A stretch of DNA of 64,000 nucleotides, taken from positions 124,001 to 188,000 of the forward strand of contig NZ_RQZG01000002.1 of NCBI RefSeq assembly GCF_003859805.1, read 5' to 3'. Position 1 is the stretch's first letter. Each line of letters starts with the position of its first letter. Under the pieces are notes generated by a model. The model worked only from the letters and a program-made list of their open reading frames with translations. It was not told the origin of the DNA and did no database searches. Shown here piece by piece: positions 35,435 through 44,380 of this stretch. The DNA comes from Arachnia propionica. GTDB taxonomy: Bacteria > Actinomycetota > Actinomycetes > Propionibacteriales > Propionibacteriaceae. Position numbers and translations under genes: made by a program.

Positions 35435-35770
35435 TCAGCCCCTTCGGATCAGCAGGTGGGAGAGCGCGAGCGGTTCGTAGAACGCACTGATCGCAGCCAG
35501 ATCGCCCTCTCCCCCTCCCAGCACGATCTTGATCTCGGCATTGCGTTTCAGCGGATCATGCGTGATGAACAGGGCCGTGACCCGGCGTGAATCGGGATCG
35601 GCCACCCAGATGTCGATCCCCTCACCGTCGCCTCCCACTGTTCCATCGATGAAGCCGTAGTCCACGGGATGGACCAGCTCCGGGAAGTCTGGGTGGTGGC
35701 TGCCGCAGGATCGGTCGATGACGATCGGATGCCGCTGAACCGTGATGTCCAGCTGTTCCCAGACGGACAT
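35435..35770 (-). CDS. Short inorganic pyrophosphatase-like protein
   Basis: The 111-residue protein starts MSVWEQLDITVQRHPIVIDR and contains HPVDYGFIDGT and DGEGIDIWVAD, the core strand-turn of family I inorganic pyrophosphatases (usual pattern YPADYGFIEGT and DGDPLD-x-LV). It is much shorter than the normal 160-175 residues, lacking the C-terminal part with the W-K-x-Y helix. A GTG a few codons upstream, or readthrough from the end of the ABC ATPase gene 49 bp upstream, could add residues. It may have lost catalytic function; several metal-site aspartates are changed. Confidence 0.7.
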   Translation of the reverse strand: MSVWEQLDITVQRHPIVIDRSCGSHHPDFPELVHPVDYGFIDGTVGGDGEGIDIWVADPDSRRVTALFITHDPLKRNAEIKIVLGGGEGDLAAISAFYEPLALSHLLIRRG

Positions 35771-35819
35771 CGTCGCCCACGCGGCCAGTTCAGCGGCATC
35801 CGGCACGACGTGCTCTGCT

Positions 35820-37547
35820 CTACTGATCCAGCTCGCGGGTGTCGATCTCGGCGATCTCCTCGCCCAGCGCCTCGAGCAGCGCGTGGCGTTCCTCGCGACG
35901 ACGGCGCTGCTCGATCGGGTCGGGCACCGGGGCGGCGGCCAACAGCCGCTTGGTGTACTCCTCCTGCGGGGTGAGGAGCACATCGGTGCACTCGCCCTTC
36001 TCCACGATCTTGCCGTGCTGCATCACGACGACGCGGTGCGCCAGCGAGTCGATGACCGCCAGGTCATGGCTGATGAACAGGCAGGCGAACCCGAAGTCCT
36101 GCTGCAGCTCGATGAGCATCGCCAGCACCGAGGCCTGCACCGAGACGTCCAGCGCCGAGGTCGGCTCGTCCGCGATGAGCAGGTCCGGTTTCAGCGAGAG
36201 TGCACGAGCGATGGAGACCCGCTGCCGCTGGCCGCCCGACAACTCGTGGGGGTAGCGGTTGAAGGCGCTCTTCGGCAGGGCCACCGCATCCAGCAGGTCG
36301 TGGACCATCTGCTGCCGCGACTTCTTGTCACCGACCTTGTGGACCTCCAGCGGCTCCATGATGACGTCACCGACGGGCAGCCGCGGGTTGAGTGAGGCTG
36401 CGGGGTCCTGGAAGATGACGCCGATCCGACGGCGAAGTTCCTTGACCTGACGTCCCCGCAGCGCCAGCAGGTCCTCCCCGAGCACCCGCACCTCACCAGC
36501 GGCCGAGGGGATCAGGCCGAGCAGCGCACGCCCGATGGTGGACTTGCCGGAACCGGACTCACCCACCAGACCGACGATCTCACCACGACGCACGTCGAAG
36601 CTCACACCGTCGACGGCACGGAACGGCTTCTTCCCGGCACGCTTGTACTCCACCACCATGTCGCGCACGTCCAGCGCCAGCCCCGCATCGGCCGAGACCT
36701 CGGCGGGCTTCGAGCCGAACTGCCCCTGCCCCTCACCCAGGTGTGGCACCGCGTCGAGCAGTTTCTTGGTGTAGGGGTGCTGGGGGTTGAGCAGCACCTC
36801 CTCGGCGGTCCCGCGCTCCACGATGTTGCCCTTGAACATCACGGCGACGCGGTCAGCCATGTCGGCCACCACACCCATGTTGTGGGTGATGAGCAGGATG
36901 CCGGTGTTGAGCTTCTCCTTCAGGGAGCGCAGCAGGTCCAGGATGTCGGCCTGCACCGTCACGTCGAGGGCCGTGGTCGGCTCGTCGGCGATGATGACCT
37001 CGGGATCACAGGCCAGGGCCATCGCGATGACCACGCGCTGCCGCATACCACCGGAGAGTTCGTGCGGGTACTGCTTGGCGCGACGCTCGGCATTGGGGAT
37101 GCCGACGGCCTTGAGCAGGTCGACGGCGCGGTCCCAGGCCTGCTGCCCGTAGGCCACGTCGTGGACCTCCATCGACTCGGTGAGCTGCTCACCGATGCGG
37201 ATGACCGGGTTCAGCGCCGTCATGGGCTCCTGGAAGACCATCGCGACGCGGTTGCCTCGCAGTGCCCGCAGTCCCCGCTGGTCCAGCTTGGAGATGGTCT
37301 TGTCGGCCACCATCGTCTCGCCGGTGATGGTCGCGGTCCTCGGCAGCAGTCCGAGAGCGGTGGTGGCGGTCACGGACTTGCCGGAGCCGGACTCGCCCAC
37401 CAGGGCCACGACCTCGCCCGGGTTGACCACCAGGTCGATGCCCTTGACGGCGTGGACCCGGCCGAACTCGGTGCGGAAGTTGACGTCCAGCTGCTGGAAC
37501 TGCAGCACCGGCTCATTGGTGTCCGGAGTGGTGTTGGTCTCAGTCAT
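35820..37547 (-). CDS. Fused dipeptide/oligopeptide ABC transporter ATPase (DppD-DppF type)
   Basis: The 575-residue protein contains two complete ABC domains, each with Walker A GESGSGKS (about residues 53 and 334), signature LSGG and an Asp/Glu Walker B (IIADEPTTALD, LIADEPTSALD). It energises the peptide importer encoded upstream. Separate OppD and OppF are more usual; the single-chain form is common in Actinobacteria. It lies 11 nt after the DppC-type gene. Confidence 0.95.
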   Translation of the reverse strand: MTETNTTPDTNEPVLQFQQLDVNFRTEFGRVHAVKGIDLVVNPGEVVALVGESGSGKSVTATTALGLLPRTATITGETMVADKTISKLDQRGLRALRGNRVAMVFQEPMTALNPVIRIGEQLTESMEVHDVAYGQQAWDRAVDLLKAVGIPNAERRAKQYPHELSGGMRQRVVIAMALACDPEVIIADEPTTALDVTVQADILDLLRSLKEKLNTGILLITHNMGVVADMADRVAVMFKGNIVERGTAEEVLLNPQHPYTKKLLDAVPHLGEGQGQFGSKPAEVSADAGLALDVRDMVVEYKRAGKKPFRAVDGVSFDVRRGEIVGLVGESGSGKSTIGRALLGLIPSAAGEVRVLGEDLLALRGRQVKELRRRIGVIFQDPAASLNPRLPVGDVIMEPLEVHKVGDKKSRQQMVHDLLDAVALPKSAFNRYPHELSGGQRQRVSIARALSLKPDLLIADEPTSALDVSVQASVLAMLIELQQDFGFACLFISHDLAVIDSLAHRVVVMQHGKIVEKGECTDVLLTPQEEYTKRLLAAAPVPDPIEQRRRREERHALLEALGEEIAEIDTRELDQ

Positions 37548-37558
37548 CTCAGTTGTCC

Positions 37559-38566
37559 TCAGTCCATCTGCTGCCGGGGGTCGAAGGCGTCACGCAGACC
37601 GTCACCGATGAAGTTGACACACAGCGCGATCGCCAGGATGAACATGCCCGGCCACCAGAACAGCCAGGGACGGGTGGTCAGTGCCGTCTGGTACTCCGAG
37701 ATCAGCAGCCCGAGCGAGGTCTCCGGGGACTTCACGCCGAATCCGAGGAAGGACAGCGCGGTCTCCAGCAGGATCGCCGAGGCGATGAGCAGGGTGGAGT
37801 TCACCACGATGACACCGACGGAGTTCGGCAGGATGTGACGGAAGATGATGCGCCAGTCGGAGGTTCCGATGGCCTTCGCCGCGTGGACGAACTCCCGCTC
37901 CCGCAGCGAGAGCACCTCGCCACGCACCAGACGCGCCATGCTGGTCCACACCACGATGCCGAGCACCCCGGCCAGGAAGAAGATGTTGTTGCCGTTGGTC
38001 ATCCGGCCCAGCACGGAGGCCAGCACCAGCAACGGGATGATGATGACCAGGTCGGTGACGCGCATCAGGAAGGCCTCGATCCAGCCCCGGAAGTACCCGG
38101 CGGCCGAACCGATGATGGTGCCGATGGTGGTGGCGATCGCCCCCACCATGAAGGCGATGATGAGGGACTTGCGAGCCCCCTCCATCACCAGGGCGAAGTA
38201 GTCCTTGCCGATGGTGGTCTGCCCGAAGGGGTGCTCCCCGATACGGAGGGGCCACAGTTTCAACGTCGGAGCCCCGGCGTCGACCTGGGGATACAGGTCG
38301 GTGTAGTTCTTCGGCCACCAGCCGGGGATCGGCCCGATCCCGGAGGAGGTGAAGGCCATGAGGATGATCAGGCAGAGCACCGTGAGCGCGATCATGGCGC
38401 CGCGGTGACGGAAGAACCGCCGACGGATCAGCGCGCCCTGGGAGTAGGAACGCTCCCCCGCCGCGTCGAGGGTCTCCTCGACCTCGAAGCTGGTCTCGGG
38501 CTCGGTCATGGTCTCTGTGGTCTCGTCGACCGGTGTGTTCTCGGACATCTTGTTCTCGTTGCTCAT
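37559..38566 (-). CDS. Peptide ABC transporter permease, DppC/OppC type
   Basis: The 335-residue protein has a long acidic cytoplasmic N-terminus (about residues 1-50), six hydrophobic helices and the EAA loop (EFVHAAKAIGTSDWRIIFRH). It pairs with the DppB-type permease whose gene overlaps its start by 4 nt. The C-terminus ends GDGLRDAFDPRQ, as in this family. Confidence 0.93.
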   Translation of the reverse strand: MSNENKMSENTPVDETTETMTEPETSFEVEETLDAAGERSYSQGALIRRRFFRHRGAMIALTVLCLIILMAFTSSGIGPIPGWWPKNYTDLYPQVDAGAPTLKLWPLRIGEHPFGQTTIGKDYFALVMEGARKSLIIAFMVGAIATTIGTIIGSAAGYFRGWIEAFLMRVTDLVIIIPLLVLASVLGRMTNGNNIFFLAGVLGIVVWTSMARLVRGEVLSLREREFVHAAKAIGTSDWRIIFRHILPNSVGVIVVNSTLLIASAILLETALSFLGFGVKSPETSLGLLISEYQTALTTRPWLFWWPGMFILAIALCVNFIGDGLRDAFDPRQQMD

Positions 38567-40068
38567 CGGGAGATCCTCGGGTCCAGGAAGGCGTAGGCGA
38601 TGTCGGCGATCATGTTCATCACCACGGCGGCGGTACCGGTGACGGCGTAGAAGGCCATCACCCGGGCAGGATCAACGGCTTCCAGACCGGTGGCGAACAT
38701 CCAGCCCATGCCCTGCCAGCCGAAGACCCGCTCGGTGATGACCGCACCACCGATCAGGCCCGCGAAGTCGAAGGCCACGATGGTGGCCAGCGGGATCAGG
38801 GAGTTGCGCAGCGCGTGCCGGGTGATGACCTTGCGCTCCGAGATGCCCTTGGAGCGCGCCGTGCGGATGTAGTCCTGGTTCAGCACCTCCAGCATCGAGG
38901 CCCGGGTGTAGCGGGTGTAGGAGGCCAGCGAGATCAGCATCAAGGCCATCGTGGGGAGGAAGATGTGGGTCAGCAGATCGATGTTGTGGCCCCACCAGGT
39001 GGTGGAGAAGTTCGCCGTCGCGGAGCCGATGGTGGGGATCGGCCGGGGCTGGACCTTGAGGTAGTTCGACCAGTTGCTGAGCAACAGGTCGATCAATGCC
39101 GCGACGGAGGCCAGCAGGCTGGTGACCACGGAGGCGAAGATGGCCTGTCTGCGGGAGAAGCCTCCCAGGAACTGGCCCGCCAACACCGCGACGACGATGG
39201 CGACCACCAGCAGCAGGAACAGCAGCCAGTAGCTGGGGCTGGTCATGAGGATGCCCCGCATGATGGCGTAACCGACGATGGCGACCCCGGCGGTGACCCC
39301 CACCGCGTTGCGCACCCCCTTGTTGCCGAAACCACTGGTCAGCACGATCAGCATGACGGCGATCCCGATCACCAGCAGGATGTAGACCGGCAGCCCGATG
39401 GCCGGGCGACGGAACCAGGTCACGGCGTCGAAGTAGAACAGGACGCCCGCGAAGGCCACGAACAGGGCGCCGAAGGTGATGAGGCGACGATTCCACGGAC
39501 CGCCGACGACGGCGGCGATCACGAGGCCGAGGAAGGCGGCGACGCCGACGATCATCGGTGGTGCGAACTTGGCCGTCGCGATCCAGTTGTTGAACTCGAT
39601 GGCGGCGTAGTGCTTCAGCAGCACCGCGAACCAGAACACCGGCAGGGAGAAGAAGACGAAGGCCATCATGGTCACGGCGTAGTCGAAGCCGCTGTACTGC
39701 CTCACAGCGGTCAGCACACCCAGCGTGATGCCGATGGTGATGGAGAGCAGGGTGGCCAGAATCACGAGCCGCAGGGTCGAGGAAGCGGCCGAGAACACCA
39801 GCGCGTTGACGTTCGCGCCGTCGGAGGCGACACCGAAATTGCCCTGGAGCACACCGGTGAGCCAGTCCCAGTAGCGCGCGAACCACGGCTTGTCCAACCC
39901 CATGCGTTCAGTCATCTGACGCATCAGGTTCTCACGGTTCGGGGAGTTCGACTCCCGGATCGGGGCGAGCGGATCGCCCGAGTTGATCACCAGGACGAAC
40001 AGCAGCAGGGAGCCCAGGAAGAGGATCATCAAGGAGATGAGAAGCCTCTTGGCGATGTACTTGATCAC
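38563..40068 (-). CDS. Peptide ABC transporter permease, DppB type with membrane insertion
   Basis: The 501-residue protein starts with a GTG at 40068 (MIKYIAKRLLISLMILFLGS) with AGGAAC 6 nt before it; the frame extends to 40218 but adds unrelated sequence. The first part and the last part (EAA-like loop YIRTARSKGISERKVITRHA) are normal DppB. Between them, about residues 165-340, lies an insertion with five or so extra hydrophobic segments, which makes it about 170 residues longer than usual. It probably acts with the DppC-type subunit in peptide import. Its stop overlaps the DppC-type start. Confidence 0.9.
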   Translation of the reverse strand: MIKYIAKRLLISLMILFLGSLLLFVLVINSGDPLAPIRESNSPNRENLMRQMTERMGLDKPWFARYWDWLTGVLQGNFGVASDGANVNALVFSAASSTLRLVILATLLSITIGITLGVLTAVRQYSGFDYAVTMMAFVFFSLPVFWFAVLLKHYAAIEFNNWIATAKFAPPMIVGVAAFLGLVIAAVVGGPWNRRLITFGALFVAFAGVLFYFDAVTWFRRPAIGLPVYILLVIGIAVMLIVLTSGFGNKGVRNAVGVTAGVAIVGYAIMRGILMTSPSYWLLFLLLVVAIVVAVLAGQFLGGFSRRQAIFASVVTSLLASVAALIDLLLSNWSNYLKVQPRPIPTIGSATANFSTTWWGHNIDLLTHIFLPTMALMLISLASYTRYTRASMLEVLNQDYIRTARSKGISERKVITRHALRNSLIPLATIVAFDFAGLIGGAVITERVFGWQGMGWMFATGLEAVDPARVMAFYAVTGTAAVVMNMIADIAYAFLDPRISR

Positions 40069-40188
40069 GGTAGTTCCTATTCCGGCTGGCAGGTCTGGGC
40101 CCCACCGGGAAGACCCATAGCGCCCGATGATAGAGCACGAACGCCGTCTTGGTCGCGCCCAGCCGTGGTTTGAGCGGTCAGATGCAGC

Positions 40189-40225
40189 AAGGAGGGTGGG
40201 TGCACGGATGGCACCCACCCCCCTT
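40189..40225 (-). terminator. Hairpin between binding-protein and permease genes
   Basis: AAGG-AGGGTGGGTGC and GCACCCACCC-CCCTT form a 14-15 bp stem with a 7-nt loop 28 nt beyond the binding-protein stop. It would reduce readthrough into the permeases. Confidence 0.75.
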
Positions 40226-40253
40226 GTTCAGGTCACCTCAGGGGTGTGTCACC

Positions 40254-42107
40254 TCAGTTGAGCTGCCACTGCTCGCCGTTCCAGACCACATGGTTCTGGG
40301 TGGCCGTGGAGCGCACGTTGCCGATGCGGGCGTCGTAGGCCATGACACCTGGATGGGCGTAGAGCGGGAGTCCGAACAGGGTGTCCCACAGCTCCTTCTC
40401 CAGGACCTTGGTCTCCTCCAGGAGGACCTTGTCGTCGAGCGTGCTGGTCATCTTCTTCCAGGACTCGTCCACCTTGGCGTTGGAGTACTTGCCGTAGTTC
40501 TGCGGCTTGTCGGTGGAGTAGATGTTCTGACCGGACACGAGCTGACCGGAGCTCGCCCAGGCGTACAGCGCCACCTCGTAGTCACCATCGGGGAGCTGCT
40601 TGTCGAAGAAGTCAGAGGTTGCGGTGTCCTCGACCTCGAAACCGGCGTCCTTGCACGAGGCCTGGATCGCGGCGACGGTCTCAGCGCGACGCTGGTTGCC
40701 GGCACGGTAACCGACGCGGACCTTGATCGGGGTGGCGACACCGGACTCGGCGACCAACTGCTTGGCCTTCTCGATGTCGACCTGGTCGTAACGTCCGTCG
40801 TAGCTGGCCTTGACCACCTCGTCGTACTTCTCCTGGAAGGGGAAGGCCTCACGGGCGTTCATGATCTCGGCGCCGGGATCGATCGGCTTGATGAGCGAGT
40901 CGACGATGGCCTGCCGGGGCACACAGTGGGCGAAGGCCTGGCGGAGCTTGAGGCCACCCTGGGCGTCGGAGAAGACATTGGTGTCGCGGAAGTTGAAGTC
41001 CAGGTGCTCCCAGGTCAGGGTGGAGAAGGTCTCGACCTTGACGGAGGGACCGATGTTCTGCAGCTGGCCGACGGTGTCGACGGTGGCCTGGGGATCGATG
41101 ACGTTGAGGTCACCGTTCTGCAGCGACTGGGCCATCTGGGCGTCTTCGATGTAGCGGAAGATCAGGTTCTGAGTGGCCGGCGGGGTACCCCAGTACTTCG
41201 GGTTGGCCTCGAGGGTGAGCGCAGTGCCCTCCCATCCACCCTGCTTGATCTGGTAGGGACCCATCGAGGGGATGACCGAGGCATCGGGAAGCTGTCCCTG
41301 CTCGAAGTTCCACCCGGTGTTCCAGAACTCAGCTGCCTTCTTCACGGTCTCGGCATCGCGGTCGAGGATCGCCTGGGCGAGGGCGTCGGGCTCCAGACCA
41401 CTCTGCTTGGCCACCACGTGCGCCGGCATGACGTTGCCGATGATGAGCTTCCAGTCCGGGTAGGTGCCCTGGTACTTCAGGGTGAAGGTCTTGGAGCCGA
41501 TCTCACCCTGCGGCCCTTCCAGCACCTGCTCGGCGAGGCTGGAGGAGACGTGGTCGAAGACGGCCTTGGTGTCCTTGTTCTCTCCGCTGGCGCGGCCGGG
41601 AACCAGGAACTCGGGGTTCTGGGCCGCCCAGTCCAGCAGGTAGTCGTTGATGGTCACCGGGGTACCATCGGACCACACAGCCTTGTCACTGATGGTGTAC
41701 TTCACCTCGAGCGGGTCCTCGTTCAGCACCTCGATGGTGCCGAAGTCCTTGTCCTCGCAGATGGTGCCGTCGGTACCGAAGTACACGAAGCTGCTGAGGA
41801 TTCGGTCAGAGACGACGGAGTTGTAGGTGGAGTAGGTGGCGGAGGTGAGGTTGTTGTACCCGCTCCACTTGCCCGGGCCAGGACCGTAGATGACCTGGCC
41901 CTCCTTCGGGGCCGTGACCTCCACGGGCTTCTTGCAGGTGTCAGCATCACCACTGGGGGTGCTGCCCGTGCCCGTGGTGGACGCCGAGGTCTCACCGGTC
42001 CCCGCAGGGGGTTGGGTGGCCGGATCCTCGCCGCTGGTGCAGGCGCCGAGCATCAACGCTCCGCCCAGCAGTGCGGCAAGGGCAGCCTTGGAGCCCTTGA
42101 ACTTCAT
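40254..42107 (-). CDS. Peptide ABC transporter substrate-binding lipoprotein (family 5)
   Basis: The 617-residue protein starts MKFKGSKAALAALLGGALML with lipobox LGAC near residue 22, followed by a Ser/Thr/Gly-rich linker to about residue 52. The mature protein is a family 5 solute-binding protein of the DppA/OppA group. AAGGAG lies 7 nt before the ATG. It captures peptides outside the membrane and delivers them to the DppB/C permeases. First gene of the importer operon; a minus-strand promoter TTCTCA (42191-42196) / TAAGGT (42168-42173) with 17-bp spacing lies upstream. Confidence 0.93.
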   Translation of the reverse strand: MKFKGSKAALAALLGGALMLGACTSGEDPATQPPAGTGETSASTTGTGSTPSGDADTCKKPVEVTAPKEGQVIYGPGPGKWSGYNNLTSATYSTYNSVVSDRILSSFVYFGTDGTICEDKDFGTIEVLNEDPLEVKYTISDKAVWSDGTPVTINDYLLDWAAQNPEFLVPGRASGENKDTKAVFDHVSSSLAEQVLEGPQGEIGSKTFTLKYQGTYPDWKLIIGNVMPAHVVAKQSGLEPDALAQAILDRDAETVKKAAEFWNTGWNFEQGQLPDASVIPSMGPYQIKQGGWEGTALTLEANPKYWGTPPATQNLIFRYIEDAQMAQSLQNGDLNVIDPQATVDTVGQLQNIGPSVKVETFSTLTWEHLDFNFRDTNVFSDAQGGLKLRQAFAHCVPRQAIVDSLIKPIDPGAEIMNAREAFPFQEKYDEVVKASYDGRYDQVDIEKAKQLVAESGVATPIKVRVGYRAGNQRRAETVAAIQASCKDAGFEVEDTATSDFFDKQLPDGDYEVALYAWASSGQLVSGQNIYSTDKPQNYGKYSNAKVDESWKKMTSTLDDKVLLEETKVLEKELWDTLFGLPLYAHPGVMAYDARIGNVRSTATQNHVVWNGEQWQLN

Positions 42108-42167
42108 AGTTTCTCCTTGGTCGATTCCCGACACGCGATCCTTGGGATCAGGACCGATTGGCACCGG

Positions 42168-42196
42168 ACCTTAGTCGGATTTCGAGACCCTGAGAA
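42168..42196 (-). promoter_or_regulatory. Candidate promoter of the peptide ABC operon
   Basis: TTCTCA and TAAGGT on the minus strand are 17 bp apart, about 60 bp before the binding-protein gene. Leader is of ordinary length with a Shine-Dalgarno site. Confidence 0.4.
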
Positions 42197-42261
42197 CCAG
42201 AAGGCCCAAACTTGAGACGGATTGTTACCTGACTGATACTCAACCCCCGGCCACCGGCCGT

Positions 42262-43305
42262 TCAGACGACGACCCGGGTCACCGGCAGGCCCGGTTCGGC
42301 GGAGAAGTCCAGGGGGGAAGGAGCGAGCCCGGCCCGGACCACCTCCACCCCGACGGCGGCGATCATCGCCCCGTTGTCGGTGCACAGGGCCGGACGGGGA
42401 CGCCTGAGCTCGATCCCGGCGGCCCCGGCTCGCTCCTCCATGAGGCCACGCAGCCGGGAATTGGCCGCCACGCCCCCGCCGAGCAGGATCGTGTCCGCCC
42501 CGGTGACCTTCACCGCGTCAAGCGTCTTGGTCACCAGCACATCGGCCACGGCCTCCTGGAAGCTGGCGCAGACATCCGCGACGGGAACCTCGCGTCCCTC
42601 CAGCCGGGCGGTCTCCACCCAACGTGCGACGGCGGTCTTCAGCCCGGAGAAGGAGAAGTCGAAACGGTGCCGCTCGAGGTCGTGCCGTGCGGTGAGCCCC
42701 CGGGGGAAACGGATCGCCGTCGGGTCACCGTCGGCGGCTGCCCGATCGATCACCGGCCCTCCCGGGTAGGCCAGCCCCAGGAGCCGAGCCACCTTGTCGT
42801 AGGCCTCCCCCGCCGCGTCGTCGATGGTGGCCCCCAGCTCCGTGATGTCACGCGCCAGGTCCTTCACGTGCAACAGCGAGGTGTGTCCACCCGAGACCAG
42901 CAGCGCCAGCGTCGGCATCGGCAGGGTGCCGTGGTCCAGCAGGTCGACGGCGATGTGCCCCACCAGGTGGTTGACCCCGTGGAGTGGCTTGTCCAGGTAC
43001 GCAGCCAGGGCCTTGGCCGCCGAGATACCGACCAGCAGCGCCCCCATCAGCCCGGGTCCTGCCGTGACGGCGATGGCGTCCACCTCGCCCAGGTCGACGT
43101 CGGCGACGGCGGCCGCCCGCTCCAGGGTCGGCACGAGGGCCGACAGGTGAGCCCGGGAGGCGATCTCGGGCACCACCCCACCGAACCGGGCGTGCAGATC
43201 CACCGAGGAGGCCACCTCACTGGCCAGCAACTCGTTGCCACGCACGATTCCCACCCCGGTCTCGTCGCACGACGACTCGATGCCGAGGATCAGCGGTTCG
43301 GTCAT
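42262..43305 (-). CDS. tsaD: tRNA N6-threonylcarbamoyladenosine transferase TsaD
   Basis: The 347-residue ASKHA-fold enzyme starts [20 protein letters not shown] and has the metal-binding histidines in [11 protein letters not shown]. It transfers the threonylcarbamoyl group to A37 of ANN-decoding tRNAs in complex with TsaB and TsaE. Last gene of the helicase-tsaE-tsaB-rimI-tsaD run, overlapping rimI by 4 nt. Confidence 0.97.
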   Translation of the reverse strand: MTEPLILGIESSCDETGVGIVRGNELLASEVASSVDLHARFGGVVPEIASRAHLSALVPTLERAAAVADVDLGEVDAIAVTAGPGLMGALLVGISAAKALAAYLDKPLHGVNHLVGHIAVDLLDHGTLPMPTLALLVSGGHTSLLHVKDLARDITELGATIDDAAGEAYDKVARLLGLAYPGGPVIDRAAADGDPTAIRFPRGLTARHDLERHRFDFSFSGLKTAVARWVETARLEGREVPVADVCASFQEAVADVLVTKTLDAVKVTGADTILLGGGVAANSRLRGLMEERAGAAGIELRRPRPALCTDNGAMIAAVGVEVVRAGLAPSPLDFSAEPGLPVTRVVV

Positions 43306-43751
43306 GAGGGTTCCTCCTTCACAAGCGGCAACTCCATGATGAGTGCATCGCGGCCCCGGCCGTAGTAGTCCGCGCGCCCAGCCACCTGCGCGAAGCCGTG
43401 GCCCCTGTACAGGGCGATGGCGGGCTCGTTGTCCGCCGCCACCTCCAACATCACACGCTCCGCCCCCTGCCCACGCGCCCAGGCCAGTCCACGACGCATC
43501 AGGTCCCCGGCGAGACCCTGGCGACGCCGTGCCGGGGCCACGATCACCCGGTACAGCTCAGCCACGTCGAAGGCCGCGCGCCAAGCGCAGGCCGCGACGA
43601 CCCCATCGGCCTCCCCCACCAGCACCAGGTGCTCCGGGGACTCGATCTCCTCGCGCCAGGCTGCCTCACTCCAGCGCTGGGAGGCCGGGAAACCCTCCTC
43701 CAGCCGGACGATGTCCGCCGCATCGGCGGGCACGGCGGATCGCACGGTCAT
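43302..43751 (-). CDS. rimI: Ribosomal protein S18-alanine N-acetyltransferase RimI
   Basis: The 149-residue GNAT protein has the acetyl-CoA pocket [20 protein letters not shown] and the C-terminal catalytic tyrosine region [20 protein letters not shown]. RimI acetylates S18 and is nearly always linked to tsaB/tsaD. The ATG at 43751 overlaps the tsaB stop (ATGA); the frame is open further upstream inside tsaB but without a better start. Confidence 0.92.
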   Translation of the reverse strand: MTVRSAVPADAADIVRLEEGFPASQRWSEAAWREEIESPEHLVLVGEADGVVAACAWRAAFDVAELYRVIVAPARRRQGLAGDLMRRGLAWARGQGAERVMLEVAADNEPAIALYRGHGFAQVAGRADYYGRGRDALIMELPLVKEEPS

Positions 43752-44380
43752 CGAGGCACCCGCAGCCGGGGCAGTGCCGACTTCCGGGTGGTGGGCACGG
43801 CGGCATCGGCCGGGCGCAGGTAGAACGGTTCCCCGTCCACCGCGGGCAGGCGCTCCCACGAAGCGGCGAGCACCGCGGCGTCGATCCCCTCGGGGCCGAC
43901 CACCCGGAGCCCGTACTCCCCCGGAACGGGACCGGCCAGGGGCAGGTCGGGAAGCCCACCCGGGGCTCCCACCCTGGGTTCCCCCTGACGCCGGCCCTCG
44001 ACGTAGTGGGCCCAGTAGAGTTCCTTGCGACGGGCATCCGAGGCCACCACGAACTCACCGGGCGCATCCACCCACTGGGCCGCGATGACGTCCAGGGAGC
44101 AGACCCCGTGGACCGGCCGGGCGGACACGGAGGCCAGGCTTCGGGCCGCGACGATCCCCACCCTCAGCCCCGTGAACGGTCCCGGCCCCATCCCGACGGC
44201 ATAGGCGTCGATCTCCTGCAGCCTCACGCCGGCCTCGGCGCAGAGCTGCTGGATCAGCGGCACCAGGGTCTCACCGTGGGCCCGGGTGTCGGCCACCACA
44301 CGGGTGGCCAGCGGAGCACCGTCCTCGGCCAGCCCGACGGCGACGTGGTGGGAAGTGTCGATCCCCAAGGTGTAGGTCAT
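43748..44380 (-). CDS. tsaB: t6A biosynthesis dimerisation protein TsaB
   Basis: The 210-residue ASKHA-fold protein begins MTYTLGIDTSHHVAVGLAED, with the conserved GMGPGPFTGLRVGI segment. It is the inactive paralogue that scaffolds TsaD and recruits TsaE. GAGGAG lies 4 nt before the ATG; the start overlaps the tsaE stop by 4 nt. Confidence 0.93.
   Translation of the reverse strand: MTYTLGIDTSHHVAVGLAEDGAPLATRVVADTRAHGETLVPLIQQLCAEAGVRLQEIDAYAVGMGPGPFTGLRVGIVAARSLASVSARPVHGVCSLDVIAAQWVDAPGEFVVASDARRKELYWAHYVEGRRQGEPRVGAPGGLPDLPLAGPVPGEYGLRVVGPEGIDAAVLAASWERLPAVDGEPFYLRPADAAVPTTRKSALPRLRVPR

Noticed and set aside
42248-42261. Small GC hairpin after tsaD
   Set aside because: Only a 5-bp stem with a 3-nt loop, too weak to call a terminator.
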